Source of the DNA: Streptomyces sp. CBMA156
GTDB lineage: Bacteria; Actinomycetota; Actinomycetes; Streptomycetales; Streptomycetaceae
Assembly: GCF_014596515.1 (NCBI RefSeq)
Contig: NZ_MSJQ01000298.1
Location: forward strand, 1-39,365
Direction: 5' to 3'
DNA: 39,365 bases
Part shown: positions 7,003-16,104 of the stretch, piece by piece
Numbering within the stretch: position 1 is the first letter of the stretch
How the letters are laid out: every line of letters begins with the position of its first letter
Program-made: the position numbers and the translations under genes
Notes under the pieces: generated by a model
Told to the model about the DNA's origin: nothing
The model's database searches: none
What the model saw: the letters and a program-made list of their open reading frames with translations, nothing else

Positions 7003-7398
7003 GTGGCACGCGTCAAGCGGGCAGTCAACGCCCACAAGAAGCGCCGGGTCATCCTGGAGCGCGCCAGCGGCTACCGTGGCCAGCGCTCGCGCCTGTACCG
7101 CAAGGCCAAGGAGCAGGTCACCCACTCGCTGGTCTACAACTTCAACGACCGCAAGAAGCGCAAGGGCGACTTCCGTCAGCTGTGGATCCAGCGCATCAAC
7201 GCTGCGGCCCGTGCCAACGGCATCACCTACAACCGCTTCGTGCAGGGTCTGAAGGCCGCCAGCGTCGAGATCGACCGCAAGATGCTGGCCGACCTGGCCG
7301 TCAACGACCCGGGTGCGTTCGCCTCCCTGGTCGAGGTCGCCCAGAAGGCGCTGCCGGCCGACGTGAACGCCCCGAAGGCCGCCGCGGACGCCGCCTGA
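7003..7398 (+). CDS. rplT: 50S ribosomal protein bL20
   Basis: 131 residues from GTG 7003, preceded by AAGGAG at about 6990. [32 protein letters not shown] and [19 protein letters not shown] are the conserved segments. bL20 binds 23S rRNA early in 50S assembly and in several bacteria also represses its own operon by binding mRNA. The length is slightly above the bacterial norm because of an Ala-rich C-terminal end. Last gene of the operon, followed by a strong terminator. Confidence 0.97.
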   Translation: MARVKRAVNAHKKRRVILERASGYRGQRSRLYRKAKEQVTHSLVYNFNDRKKRKGDFRQLWIQRINAAARANGITYNRFVQGLKAASVEIDRKMLADLAVNDPGAFASLVEVAQKALPADVNAPKAAADAA

Positions 7399-7422
7399 TC
7401 TTCCGAGATCGGTTGAGCTCTC

Positions 7423-7454
7423 ACCGGACCCGCAGGCTCTCCTGCGGGTCCGGT
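7423..7454 (+). terminator. terminator after rplT
   Basis: ACCGGACCCGCAGG (7423-7436) is perfectly complementary to 7441-7454 around the loop CTCT. A T-rich stretch (TTCTGCGTTCTTCC) follows. Confidence 0.85.
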
Positions 7455-7510
7455 TCTGCGTTCTTCCCTCCTCCTCCAGCCTCCGTCAGCGCCTCCAGAG
7501 AACCGAGACC

Positions 7511-8377
7511 ATGCCGAGCACCGAGACCCCCCTGCTCACCTCCCTGCGCTCGCCGCGCGTCGTCGCCGCCCGCCGGCTCGCCAAGCGGAACCAGCGCACC
7601 AAGGAGCGCCGCTTCCTGGCCGAGGGCCCGCAGGCCGTCCGGGAGGCCGTCTCCTTCGGCCGGCTGCCGGGGACGGCCGAGCACGCCGTGGTCGAGGTGT
7701 ACGTGGGCCTGGAGGCCGCCGAGCGGCACGCGGACATCGTCGAGGCCGTCCTGGCCGAGGGGCTGCCGGTGCTGACCGCCACCGACGAGGTGATCGCCGG
7801 GATCTGCGACACCGTGACCCCGCAGGGCATCGTGGCGCTCTGCCGCTTCATCGACACCCCGTTCGACGAGGTGCTCAAGGCCCGCCCCAAGCTGGTCGCG
7901 GTCCTCGCCCACGTGCGCGACCCCGGGAACGCCGGGACGGTGCTGCGCACCGCCGACGCGGCCGGCGCGGACGCCGTGGTGCTCACCGACGCCTCGGTGG
8001 ACCTCTACAACCCGAAGGCCGTCCGGGCCTCCGTGGGCAGCCTGTTCCACCTGCCGGTGGCGGTCGGCGTGCCGGTCGAGGAGGCCGTCGGCAGGCTGCG
8101 CGAGGCCGGTGTCCGGGTGCTCGCCGCGGACGGCGCGGGCGAGCGCGACCTGGACCGGGAGCTGGACGAGGGCACCCTGGGCGCACCCGGCGCATGGGTG
8201 TTCGGCAACGAGGCGTGGGGGCTTCCGGAGGAGACCCGCGCGCTCGCCGACGAGGTCGTGCGCGTCCCGATCCACGGTCACGCCGAGAGCCTCAACCTGG
8301 CCACCGCGGCGGCCGTCTGCCTGTACGCCTCGGCGCGCGCGCAGCGTTCGCCCGGCGGCTGCCGCGCGCAGGCCTGA
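7511..8377 (+). CDS. TrmH/SpoU-family RNA 2'-O-methyltransferase
   Basis: 288 residues. The N-terminal substrate-binding part (RSPRVVAARRLAKRNQRTKE, RRFLAEGPQAVREAV) is followed by a SPOUT knot domain. The three SpoU motifs are visible: HVRDPGNAGTVLRTADAAGA, VFGNEAWGLPEE and IHGHAESLNLATAAAV. The family transfers methyl from SAM to ribose 2'-OH in rRNA or tRNA; the position next to rplT in streptomycetes suggests a 23S rRNA target. ATG 7511 lies 56 bp after the rplT terminator and has only a weak ribosome binding site (CGAGAC). The target nucleotide cannot be read from sequence. Confidence 0.92.
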   Translation: MPSTETPLLTSLRSPRVVAARRLAKRNQRTKERRFLAEGPQAVREAVSFGRLPGTAEHAVVEVYVGLEAAERHADIVEAVLAEGLPVLTATDEVIAGICDTVTPQGIVALCRFIDTPFDEVLKARPKLVAVLAHVRDPGNAGTVLRTADAAGADAVVLTDASVDLYNPKAVRASVGSLFHLPVAVGVPVEEAVGRLREAGVRVLAADGAGERDLDRELDEGTLGAPGAWVFGNEAWGLPEETRALADEVVRVPIHGHAESLNLATAAAVCLYASARAQRSPGGCRAQA

Positions 8378-8473
8378 CGTACCCGGGGAGGTCGCCGGTG
8401 CTCCGCGCCGACCCCGCCTCCGCCAGGCGGCGCACGCGCCCCGGCCGCCCCGGTCCGATCGGACAGGATCCAC

Positions 8474-8513
8474 CCCGCAAGCCCTACTGCGGGCGCCTGG
8501 GAGGCGCTAGGGT
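8474..8513 (+). promoter_or_regulatory. stacked hairpins and -10 element upstream of the histidine kinase
   Basis: CCCGCA (8474-8479) pairs with TGCGGG (8488-8493), and GCGCC/GGCGC forms a second hairpin directly after (about 8493-8507). These probably terminate the methyltransferase transcript. TAGGGT at 8508-8513 is a fair -10 for the kinase gene, giving a leader of about 40 nt. Confidence 0.4.
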
Positions 8514-8561
8514 CTGCCTCTGTGGGGGGAACGGCACGGTGGGTAATCGGGGAGGCAACCC

Positions 8562-9665
8562 ATGGTCGGCAGCGGACCCGAGCTCGACCCGGACGACCTA
8601 CCGGACGGCCTGGTGGTCGCCGACGCGCTGGGCCGGGTGGTCTGCTTCAACCGGGCCGCGGCCCGGCTCACCGGCGTGCTCCCGAAGGCCGCGCTCGGCG
8701 GCGCCCTGGAGGACGTCCTCCCGCTGGAGGACCTGGACGGCCGCCGCTGGTGGCAGCTGACCGACCCGTACGGCGGACTGGCCATCCGCACCCGCCAGCC
8801 GGAGCGCAACCTGCTGCTGCCCGGGGGGCGTGAGGTGCTGGTCTCCGCCCGGTACGTCCGCCGCGCGCCCTGCGGGCCGCTGGAGCGCCTGGTGATCGCC
8901 CTGCGCGGCACCGAGGCCCGGCGCCGCACCGAGCGCAGCCACGCCGAGCTGATCGCCACCGTGGCGCACGAGCTGCGCTCCCCGCTGACCAGCGTCAAGG
9001 GCTTCACGGCGACGCTGCTGGCCAAGTGGGAGCGGTTCACCGACGGGCAGAAGCGGCTGATGCTGGAGACCGTGGACGCCGACGCCGACCGGGTCACCCG
9101 GCTGATCGCCGAGCTGCTGGACATCTCCCGGATCGACGCGGGCCGGCTGGAGCTGCGCAAGCAGGTGGTCGACCTGGCGGCGGCGGTGCGCCGGCACGTC
9201 GAGCGCAAGGTCGCCACCGGCATCCCCGAGGAGCGCTTCGACATCCGGATCGGCGAGCCGCTGACGGTGCTGTGGGCCGACCCGGACAAGGTCGACCAGG
9301 TGCTCGCCAACCTGCTGGAAAATGCGGTGCGGCACGGCGAGGGAACTGTCACGATCGAGGTGGCACCGGCCAAGGAGGTCGTCGAGGCGCCCCTCTGGGA
9401 GCGCAACGGCACCCCGCCCCGCATCGTGGAAGGCACAGCGGTCACCGTGAGCGACGAAGGCAGTGGCATCCCCGAGGACTCGATGCCGCGCGTCTTCACG
9501 CGCTTCTGGCGCGGGTCCAAGCGCGGTGGCACGGGCCTGGGCCTCTACATCGTCAAGGGCATCGTGGAGGCCCACGGCGGCTCGATCCGCGTCGACCGCG
9601 CGCCCGGCGGCGGCGCCCGGTTCCGATTTATCCTGCCCGCCGGCGTGCCCGACTTCATGCTCTGA
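8562..9665 (+). CDS. PAS-containing sensor histidine kinase (orphan)
   Basis: 367 residues from ATG 8562 with GGGGAGG upstream. No membrane segment, so it is a cytoplasmic sensor. Residues about 12-115 form a PAS domain (GLVVADALGRVVCFNRAA). The dimerisation/H-box is VAHELRSPLTSVKG with phospho-acceptor His136. The catalytic domain has an N box (NLLENAVRHG), G1 (DEGSGIPED), F (FTRFWRG) and G2 (GGTGLGLYI). No response regulator gene lies beside it. Position between the rRNA methyltransferase and pheS is conserved in streptomycetes as I recall, but its signal is unknown. The last three residues (FML) and the stop codon lie inside a duplicated 33-bp repeat. Confidence 0.94.
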   Translation: MVGSGPELDPDDLPDGLVVADALGRVVCFNRAAARLTGVLPKAALGGALEDVLPLEDLDGRRWWQLTDPYGGLAIRTRQPERNLLLPGGREVLVSARYVRRAPCGPLERLVIALRGTEARRRTERSHAELIATVAHELRSPLTSVKGFTATLLAKWERFTDGQKRLMLETVDADADRVTRLIAELLDISRIDAGRLELRKQVVDLAAAVRRHVERKVATGIPEERFDIRIGEPLTVLWADPDKVDQVLANLLENAVRHGEGTVTIEVAPAKEVVEAPLWERNGTPPRIVEGTAVTVSDEGSGIPEDSMPRVFTRFWRGSKRGGTGLGLYIVKGIVEAHGGSIRVDRAPGGGARFRFILPAGVPDFML

Positions 9666-9720
9666 AAGAGCATGAACGACAAGCACCGCATGCTCTGAAA
9701 GAGCATGAACGACCAGCACA
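9656..9720. repeat. two tandem 33-bp repeats, each a perfect hairpin, overlapping the kinase stop codon
   Basis: CATGCTCT-GAA-AGAGCATG occurs at 9656-9674 and again at 9689-9707, each followed by GAACGAC(A/C)AGCAC. Period 33 bp. The TGA stop (9663-9665) is inside the first hairpin. A third partial unit may begin at CATG near 9722. Possible roles are tandem terminators without T-run, or a stabilising 3' structure. Confidence 0.85.
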
Positions 9721-9791
9721 GCATGGTGTAGGTCGGGGCCGGGCGGGCTTCACGGCAGCCGCGCTACGCGCTGCGACTACACTCGACCTTT

Positions 9792-9807
9792 GGCGTTGCG
9801 CAACGCC
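9792..9807. promoter_or_regulatory. 16-bp perfect palindrome upstream of pheS
   Basis: GGCGTTGCGCAACGCC is self-complementary along its whole length and lies about 143 bp before pheS. It could be a regulator site or an RNA hairpin. The rest of the 284-bp gap between the kinase and pheS shows no T-box or clear leader peptide. Confidence 0.45.
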
Positions 9808-9949
9808 CTGCGCGGCTGAGCCGCGGACACCACTCCCGTGAGCCTCCGGTGAACGGCGACCGGCTGCCCGTGCCCCGGCCCCGCCGGGCGTGACGTGAAG
9901 GCGACCCCACACCTGAGCACGGACGAGCAGGAGCACGGGAAAGATAGAG

Positions 9950-11071
9950 ATGTCGGCACCCAACAAGTCGTACGACCCGGTCGAGGTCGAGGCACTCAAG
10001 CCCGAGGTGGTGGAGCAGGCGCGGGACGAGGCGATCGCCGCGTTCGCCGCCGCCGGCTCCCTGGACGAGCTGAAGCAGGCCAAGGTCGCCCACACCGGCG
10101 ACCGCTCGGCGCTCTCGCTCGCCAACCGCGAGATCGGCGCCCTCCCCCCGCACGCCAAGGCCGCAGCGGGCAAGCTGATCGGCCAGGCCCGCGGGGCCGT
10201 CAACCAGGCCCTCGCCAAGCGGCAGGCCGAACTGGAGGCGGAGCGCGACGCCCGCGTGCTGGTCGAGGAGGCGGTGGACGTCACGCTGCCGTACGACCGC
10301 GCCCCGCGCGGCGCCCGGCACCCGCTGACCACCATGGCCGAGCGCATCGAGGACACCTTCGTCGCGATGGGCTACCAGGTGGCCGAGGGCCCCGAGGTCG
10401 AGGCCGAGTGGCTGAACTTCGACGCCCTCAACCTGGGCCCGGACCACCCGGCCCGCTCCATGCAGGACACCTTCTTCGTCCAGGCCCCGGACGGCTCCGC
10501 CGACTCCGGCGTGGTGCTGCGCACCCAGACCTCCCCGGTCCAGGCCCGCACCATGCTCGACCGCGAGCCCCCCGTCTACGTGGTCTGCCCGGGCCGGGTC
10601 TACCGGACGGACGAGCTGGACGCCACCCACACCCCGGTCTTCCGGCAGGTCGAGGGCCTCGCGGTGGACGAGGGCATCACCTTCGCCGACCTCAAGGGCA
10701 CCATCGAGGTGCTGGTCGAGAAGCTGATCGGCGGCGGCCTGGAACTGCGCTGGCGCCCGTCCTACTTCCCGTTCACCGAGCCGAGCGCGGAGATCGACCT
10801 CCAGTGCTTCGTGTGCCGCGGCGCGAGCGTCGGAAACCCGGACCGGCCGTGCCGCACCTGCTCCTCCGAGGGCTGGATCGAGCTCGGCGGCTGCGGCGTG
10901 GTCAACCCGCGGGTGCTGGTCGCCTGCGGTGTCGACCCGAACCGCTACAGCGGGTTCGCCTTCGGCCTGGGCCTGGAGCGGATCCTGATGAATCGTCACA
11001 ACGTCGCCGACATGCGCGACATGGTCGAGGGTGACGTCCGCTTCACCCTCCCGTTCGGGATGGAGATCTGA
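9950..11071 (+). CDS. pheS: phenylalanyl-tRNA synthetase alpha chain
   Basis: 373 residues. Class II catalytic subunit of the alpha2-beta2 enzyme that charges tRNA-Phe. The N-terminal coiled coil (about 1-100) binds tRNA. Catalytic landmarks are [72 protein letters not shown] and [32 protein letters not shown] is a Cys-rich insert seen in bacterial PheS. ATG 9950 is preceded by GGGAAAGATAGAG, a modest ribosome binding site. The stop overlaps the pheT start by one base (TGATG), indicating translational coupling. Confidence 0.97.
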   Translation: MSAPNKSYDPVEVEALKPEVVEQARDEAIAAFAAAGSLDELKQAKVAHTGDRSALSLANREIGALPPHAKAAAGKLIGQARGAVNQALAKRQAELEAERDARVLVEEAVDVTLPYDRAPRGARHPLTTMAERIEDTFVAMGYQVAEGPEVEAEWLNFDALNLGPDHPARSMQDTFFVQAPDGSADSGVVLRTQTSPVQARTMLDREPPVYVVCPGRVYRTDELDATHTPVFRQVEGLAVDEGITFADLKGTIEVLVEKLIGGGLELRWRPSYFPFTEPSAEIDLQCFVCRGASVGNPDRPCRTCSSEGWIELGGCGVVNPRVLVACGVDPNRYSGFAFGLGLERILMNRHNVADMRDMVEGDVRFTLPFGMEI

Positions 11072-13572
11072 TGCGCGTCCCGCTTTCCTGGCTGCGTGAG
11101 TACGTCGACCTGCCGGCCGGCGAGACGGGCCGTGACGTCGCGGAGCGCCTGGTCAGGGCCGGCCTGGAGGTCGAGACCGTCGAGCAGCTCGGCACGGACC
11201 TCAAGGGCCCGCTGGTGGTCGGCGAGGTGCTCTCCATCGAGGAGCTGGCCGGCTTCAAGAAGCCGATCCGGCACTGCTTCGTCAACGTCGGCGACGCCAA
11301 CGGCACCGGTGAGCCGCAGGAGATCGTCTGCGGTGCGACCAACTTCGCCGTCGGCGACAAGGTCGTGGTCGTGCTCCCGGGCGCGGTGCTGCCCGGCCCG
11401 TTCCCGATCGCGGCCCGCAAGACCTACGGCCACACCTCGGCCGGCATGATCTGCTCCGCCCGCGAGCTGGGCATGGGTGACGACCACAACGGCATCATCG
11501 TGCTCCCGCCGGAGTTCGAGCCCGGCACCGACGCCATCGAGCTGCTCCAGCTCGTCGACGAGGTGCTCGACATCGCCGTCACCCCGGACCGCGGCTACTG
11601 CCTGTCCATGCGCGGCGTGGCCCGCGAGGCCGCCGCCGCGTACGGGCTGCCGCTGGCCGACCCGGCGCTGCTCGACGTGCCGCCGGCGAACTCCTTCGGC
11701 TACCTGGTGAAGGTCAACGACCAGACCGGCTGCGACCGCTTCGTGGCCCGTACGGTCATCGGCGTCGACCCGAACGCCAAGTCCCCGATCTGGCTCCAGC
11801 GCAGGCTCCAGAAGTCGGGCATCCGGCCGATCTCGCTGACCGTCGACATCACCAACTACGTGATGCTGGAGGTCGGCCAGCCGCTGCACGCCTACGACAA
11901 GCAGCGGGTGGACGGCCCGATCACGGTCCGCCGGGCGGAGCAGGGCGAGACCCTCACCACCCTCGACGGCGTGGAGCGCAAGCTCTCCGCCGAGGACCTG
12001 CTGATCTGCGACAACAGCGGCCCGATCGGCCTGGCCGGCGTGATGGGCGGCGCCTCCACCGAGATCCTCGACCCGGCCGCCGGCCCGGGCACCACCGAGG
12101 TGATCATCGAGGCGGCGCACTTCGACGCGGTCGCCATCGCCCGCAGCGCCAAGCGGCACAAGCTGCCCTCCGAGGCGTCCAAGCGCTTCGAGCGCGGCGT
12201 CGACCCGGACGCCTCCCGCGCCGCCGCGCAGCGCGCCGTCGACCTGCTGGTCCTGATCGCCGGCGGCACCGCCGAGGCCGGGGTCACCGACATCGCGGCC
12301 CCGCACCCGGTGCGCACCATCACCATCGCCGCCGACCTGCCCGACCGGGTGGCCGGCACCGGGTACGGCCGCGAGACCGTCACCCGGCGTCTCCAGGAGA
12401 TCGGCTGCTCGGTCTCCGGCGCCGACGTCCTGGAGGTCACCCCGCCGACCTGGCGCCCCGACCTCACCGACCCGTACGACCTCGCCGAGGAGGTCATCCG
12501 GCTGGAGGGCTACGACAACGTCCCCGCCCGGATGCCCGACGTGCCCCCGGGCAAGGGCCTGACCGAGGCCCAGCGGGTGAACCGCCGGATCGGCGTCGCG
12601 GTGGCCGGGGCCGGCTACGTCGAGGTCAACAACTACCCGTTCATCGGCGAGGCCGTCTTCGAGGCGCTCGGCCTGGAGGCGGACGACCGGCGCCGTCGCA
12701 CGGTGAAGCTGGTCAACCCGCTGAACGACGAGGAGCCGGCGCTGCGCACCACGCTGCTGCCGGGCCTGCTCGGCGCGCTGCGCCGCAACGTCGGCCGGGG
12801 CAACACCGACCTGGCGGTCTTCGAGACCGGCACGGTCTTCCTGCCCAAGGACGAGCTGTCCGTGGCGCCGCGTCCGGCCGTCGACCACCGGCCCAGCGAC
12901 GAGGAGCTCGCCGAGCTGGACGCCGCGCTGCCGGACCAGCCGCGCCGGATCGCCGTCGCCCTCGCGGGCGAGCGGCTGCCGTCGGGCTGGTGGGGCAAGG
13001 GCGCCCAGGCCTTCTGGGCGGACGCCGTCGAGGCGGCCCGTACGGTGGCCCGCGCGGCCGGCGTCGAGCTGACCGTCCGCCAGGGGCAGCTGGCGCCCTG
13101 GCACCCGGGCCGCTGCGCCGAGCTGCTGGTGGCCGGCACCGACCGGGTGGTCGGCCACGCCGGTGAGCTGCACCCGCGGGTGGTCAAGGCGCTCGGGCTG
13201 CCGGCCCGCACCGCCGCGATGGAGATCGACATCGACCTGCTCACCGCCGACGGCGCGGCCCGGGTCAACGGCCCGACCGTCTCCGGCTTCCCGGTGGCGA
13301 CCCAGGACGTCGCGCTGATCGTCGACACCGCCGTCCCGGCCGCCGACGTCGAGGCCGCGCTGCGCTCCGGCGCGGGCGAACTGCTGGAGGCCATCCGGCT
13401 GTTCGACGTGTTCACCGGCGAGCAGGTCGGCGAGGGCAAGAAGTCGCTGGCGTACGCGCTGCGCTTCCGCGCGGTCGACCGCACCCTGACCGCCGACGAG
13501 GCCACCGCCGCCCGCGAGGCGGCCGTCGCCGAGGCCGTCGCCCGCACCGGCGCGGTGCTGCGCGGCGCCTGA
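11071..13572 (+). CDS. pheT: phenylalanyl-tRNA synthetase beta chain
   Basis: 833 residues from the ATG that shares its A with the pheS stop. Domain order matches the family: start [16 protein letters not shown]-fold tRNA-binding domain at about 40-155 ([21 protein letters not shown]), B3/B4 editing domain at about 210-400, B5 domain at about 415-485 ([19 protein letters not shown]), pseudo-catalytic core at about 500-700, and the C-terminal FDX-ACB anticodon-binding domain at about 735-833 ([13 protein letters not shown]). The beta chain edits mischarged Tyr-tRNA-Phe and completes the tetramer. Normal length; no defect seen. Confidence 0.97.
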   Translation: MRVPLSWLREYVDLPAGETGRDVAERLVRAGLEVETVEQLGTDLKGPLVVGEVLSIEELAGFKKPIRHCFVNVGDANGTGEPQEIVCGATNFAVGDKVVVVLPGAVLPGPFPIAARKTYGHTSAGMICSARELGMGDDHNGIIVLPPEFEPGTDAIELLQLVDEVLDIAVTPDRGYCLSMRGVAREAAAAYGLPLADPALLDVPPANSFGYLVKVNDQTGCDRFVARTVIGVDPNAKSPIWLQRRLQKSGIRPISLTVDITNYVMLEVGQPLHAYDKQRVDGPITVRRAEQGETLTTLDGVERKLSAEDLLICDNSGPIGLAGVMGGASTEILDPAAGPGTTEVIIEAAHFDAVAIARSAKRHKLPSEASKRFERGVDPDASRAAAQRAVDLLVLIAGGTAEAGVTDIAAPHPVRTITIAADLPDRVAGTGYGRETVTRRLQEIGCSVSGADVLEVTPPTWRPDLTDPYDLAEEVIRLEGYDNVPARMPDVPPGKGLTEAQRVNRRIGVAVAGAGYVEVNNYPFIGEAVFEALGLEADDRRRRTVKLVNPLNDEEPALRTTLLPGLLGALRRNVGRGNTDLAVFETGTVFLPKDELSVAPRPAVDHRPSDEELAELDAALPDQPRRIAVALAGERLPSGWWGKGAQAFWADAVEAARTVARAAGVELTVRQGQLAPWHPGRCAELLVAGTDRVVGHAGELHPRVVKALGLPARTAAMEIDIDLLTADGAARVNGPTVSGFPVATQDVALIVDTAVPAADVEAALRSGAGELLEAIRLFDVFTGEQVGEGKKSLAYALRFRAVDRTLTADEATAAREAAVAEAVARTGAVLRGA

Positions 13573-13588
13573 CGCGGCAGCGGCTGAC

Positions 13589-13631
13589 GAAGGGCCCCGC
13601 CCCGGACCACGAGTCCGGGGCGGGGCCCTTC
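13589..13631 (+). terminator. strong terminator after pheT
   Basis: The arms at 13589-13607 and 13613-13631 are perfectly complementary over 19 bp with a 5-nt loop; a short pyrimidine run (CGCCTTTCCC) follows. Confidence 0.85.
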
Positions 13632-13644
13632 GCCTTTCCCTGGG

Positions 13645-13673
13645 TTGACGGATCATCAGTCCGTCGCTTATCT
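13645..13673 (+). promoter_or_regulatory. promoter and inverted-repeat operator of the GntR/ABC operon
   Basis: TTGACG (13645-13650), a 17-nt spacer and TTATCT (13668-13673), eight bases before the ATG at 13682. GACGGA (13647-13652) and TCCGTC (13660-13665) form an inverted repeat with a 7-nt centre overlapping the -35 and spacer. This is a likely autoregulatory site for the GntR protein encoded next. No ribosome binding site precedes the ATG, so the mRNA is probably leaderless. Confidence 0.65.
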
Positions 13674-13681
13674 CTTTACCT

Positions 13682-14119
13682 ATGGAAGTAGATAAAGAAG
13701 CGGACCAGCCCTCCCCGATCGAGTTCCGCCTGGACCCGGCCTCCGGCGTCCCGACCTACCTGCAACTCGTGCAGCAGGTCGAACAGGCGCTGCGGATGGG
13801 CTGGCTGACCGAGGGGGACCGGCTGCCCAGGGTGCGCGAGGCGGTGGCCGGACTGGCGATCAACCCGAACACGGTGCTCAAGGCGTACCGCGAGCTGGAG
13901 CACCGCGGCCTCGCGGTCGGCCGCCGGGGCCAGGGCACCTTCGTGCGGGGCCTGCCGGCCGGGGTGGTGCCGCTGCGCGAACGGGCAGCGCTGCGCCGGG
14001 GGCTGCTGGACTGGATGCGCTCGGCGCGGACCGCCGGGCTGGACGAGGAGGGGATGGCCGCGGTGTTCGAGGACGCGCTGCGCGACCTGCGCGAGGGCCG
14101 GGACGGGGTGGTGGCCTGA
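13682..14119 (+). CDS. GntR-family transcriptional regulator, YtrA type
   Basis: 145 residues. The N-terminal winged helix (about 20-95) shows PTYLQLVQQVEQAL, LPRVREAVAGLAINPNTVLK and YRELEHRGLAVGRRGQGTFV, which is diagnostic of GntR. The C-terminal part is a short helical dimerisation region of about 45 residues and not a large effector domain, which defines the YtrA subgroup. YtrA regulators usually control the ABC transporter genes next to them, and here the stop overlaps the ATPase start (TGATG). It probably binds the inverted repeat in its own promoter. The inducer is unknown; cell-wall-active antibiotics induce some relatives. Confidence 0.92.
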   Translation: MEVDKEADQPSPIEFRLDPASGVPTYLQLVQQVEQALRMGWLTEGDRLPRVREAVAGLAINPNTVLKAYRELEHRGLAVGRRGQGTFVRGLPAGVVPLRERAALRRGLLDWMRSARTAGLDEEGMAAVFEDALRDLREGRDGVVA

Positions 14120-15045
14120 TGGCCGCGGACACGGTGATCGACTGTGCCGGGCTCGGCAAGCGCTACCGCCGCTCCTGGGCGCTGCGGGACTGCCGGCTCG
14201 CCGTGCCCGCCGGGCACGTGGTGGCCCTGGTCGGCCCGAACGGCGCCGGCAAGACCACGCTGCTCGGCCTCGCCGCGGGGCTGGCCCTGCCCAGTGAGGG
14301 CGCGCTGACCGTCCTCGGCGACCAGGCACCCGGCTCGCCGCGCGCGTTGGACCGGATCGGATTCGTCGCCCAGAACGCCGCGCTCTATCCGGGCCTGCCC
14401 GTCCGCGACCTGCTGGCGATGGGGCGTCATCTCAACCGCCGCTGGGACGGGGGCCGGGCCCGCGCCCACCTGGAGGGCCTCGGCATCCCGCTGGACCGCA
14501 GGTACGGCCGCCTCTCCGGCGGCCAGCAGGCCCAGGTGTCGCTCGCCCTGGCCCTCGCCAAACGCCCCGAACTCCTGCTGCTGGACGAGCCCCTGGCGGC
14601 CCTGGACCCGCTCGCCAGGCACGACTTCATGGCCGTGCTGCTGACCGCGGTGGCCGAGGACGGCATGTCGGTGGTGTTCTCCTCACACGCCGTCAACGAG
14701 CTGGAGCAGAGCTGCGACTACCTGGTGGCGCTCGGCGCCGGCCGGGTCCAGGTGGCGGGGGAGGTGGACGATCTGCTGGGCGGCCACCGGATGCTCACCG
14801 GTCCCACCGCCGAGGCCGGCGAGGTCGCCGGGCGGCTGCCGGTGGTCCGCGACCGCCGCGCCGGTGCCCAGTCCCACCTGCTGGTCCGTACCGGTGGCGC
14901 GGACGCTCCCGTCTCCGGCTCCTGGCGCCAACAGCGCGTCGGGCTGACGGAGTTGGTGCTCGCCTACCTGCGCGAGCCGGCCGCCTCCGCCCTCCCGGGG
15001 CCGCGCGGAGCCGTCCCTCCGAACGAGAAGGTGCTGCTGCCGTGA
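14119..15045 (+). CDS. ABC transporter ATP-binding protein
   Basis: 308 residues, coupled to the regulator by TGATG. Walker A GPNGAGKT (residues 39-46), Q-loop region GFVAQNAALYP, signature LSGGQ (132-136), Walker B LLLLDEP (152-158) and switch His in VVFSSHAVNELE. It powers the permease encoded next, whose start overlaps by four bases (GTGA). The C-terminal 80 residues beyond the ABC fold are typical of exporter-type ATPases of this class. The substrate is unknown. With one ATPase and one six-helix permease this is a minimal ABC-2-like exporter. Confidence 0.93.
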   Translation: MAADTVIDCAGLGKRYRRSWALRDCRLAVPAGHVVALVGPNGAGKTTLLGLAAGLALPSEGALTVLGDQAPGSPRALDRIGFVAQNAALYPGLPVRDLLAMGRHLNRRWDGGRARAHLEGLGIPLDRRYGRLSGGQQAQVSLALALAKRPELLLLDEPLAALDPLARHDFMAVLLTAVAEDGMSVVFSSHAVNELEQSCDYLVALGAGRVQVAGEVDDLLGGHRMLTGPTAEAGEVAGRLPVVRDRRAGAQSHLLVRTGGADAPVSGSWRQQRVGLTELVLAYLREPAASALPGPRGAVPPNEKVLLP

Positions 15046-16004
15046 CGTCCCCGACCCTCGCGCCGCCCCGCTCCGCCGTGCTGCGGGCGGCCGGGCTGCG
15101 CCACCGGCCGGCGCTGGTGACCCTGCTGACGATGATGGCCGTGGTCTCGCTGGCGCTGCTGGCCCACGGCTGGTACCTGCACGACGGGCTGGAGCGCACG
15201 GGCGCGAGCTCCTGTGACCCGGCCGCCGACGCCTGCACGGCCGCGTACAAGCAGTTCCTGCGCCAGTACGGCGACGGGTTGCAGGAGTTCGGCGCCGTGC
15301 TCTACGTCCTCGGCGGAGCCTTCGGGGCCTTCCTCGGAGGGCCGTTGCTGGCAAGGGAGTTCGAGCACGGCACGGTGCGCTTCGCCTGGACCCAGGGCGC
15401 CGGGCGGACCCGCTGGACGGTGGGCGGCCTGGTCGTGGGCGGCGCGGCGCTGACCGTCGTGGCGGCATTGTTCGGACTGGTGCTGCGCTGGTGGAGCGAG
15501 CCGTTGACGCTCAGGGACGGGCGGTTCAGCCCGGAGGTCTTCGTGCAGACGCCGCCGGTGCTGGTCGGCCGGGTGCTGGTGGCCTTCGGGGTCGCGGCGC
15601 TGGCCGGTGCGGTGCTGCGCCGGACGGTGGCCGCGGTGGGGGCCGGCCTGGCGGCCTCGGTCGCGCTGCCGTTCCTCGCCCACGCCGTGCGCGCGCACTA
15701 CCTGCCTCCGCTGGAGGAGCCGAGGCACTCCATGGTGCCCATGGCGCTGGACGACCGCTGGGTGCTGAACGTCTGGTTCTCCGACCCGGCCGGGAACCGG
15801 ATCCCCGGCGACGCGTTCTACGGCCTCGGGGACTTCGCCCGGCTCCAGGCCCTGGTGCGGGACGGCGGCTACACCGCCCACGAGGTGTACCAGCCGGCGG
15901 ACCGGTTCTGGCCGTTCCAGTTCGTCGAGTCCGGCTGGACGGCGGCCCTGGGCGTGGCCGCGTGCGCGGGGGCGGTCTGGTGGGTGAGGCGCCGGGCGTA
16001 CTGA
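15042..16004 (+). CDS. ABC transporter permease
   Basis: 320 residues from GTG 15042, overlapping the ATPase stop. About six hydrophobic segments are visible: near residues 22-42 (VTLLTMMAVVSLALLAHGWY), 82-105, 125-148, 165-180, 190-205 and 295-312. An outward loop after the first helix has two Cys (SSCDPAADACT) that could pair. LAREFEHGT and FAWTQGAGRTRW after helix 2 form the cytoplasmic coupling region seen in ABC-2 type exporters. Works with the ATPase upstream; the GntR protein presumably controls both. Cargo unknown. Confidence 0.88.
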   Translation: MTSPTLAPPRSAVLRAAGLRHRPALVTLLTMMAVVSLALLAHGWYLHDGLERTGASSCDPAADACTAAYKQFLRQYGDGLQEFGAVLYVLGGAFGAFLGGPLLAREFEHGTVRFAWTQGAGRTRWTVGGLVVGGAALTVVAALFGLVLRWWSEPLTLRDGRFSPEVFVQTPPVLVGRVLVAFGVAALAGAVLRRTVAAVGAGLAASVALPFLAHAVRAHYLPPLEEPRHSMVPMALDDRWVLNVWFSDPAGNRIPGDAFYGLGDFARLQALVRDGGYTAHEVYQPADRFWPFQFVESGWTAALGVAACAGAVWWVRRRAY

Positions 16005-16019
16005 GCCGTGCGACGGCGC

Positions 16020-16036
16020 GGGCCGGTCCGCGGCCC
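16020..16036 (+). terminator. short hairpin after the permease gene
   Basis: GGGCCG (16020-16025) pairs with CGGCCC (16031-16036), loop GTCCG. Only 6 bp and no T-run, so a weak call. Confidence 0.35.
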
Positions 16037-16104
16037 CAAGATCTCTTGAAGAGGTTCCGTCAAAACCCTTGCGGGAGTGCGGCCGAGGGCGTTTCCTTCT
16101 TCTC

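Noticed and set aside
9656..9720. Mini CRISPR array
   Set aside because: Only two copies, period 33 with almost no unique spacer, and overlap with a stop codon.
10996..13656. Long antisense ORF opposite pheT
   Set aside because: Gly/Arg/Val-rich low-complexity translation is the mirror of a high-GC coding strand; pheT is certain.
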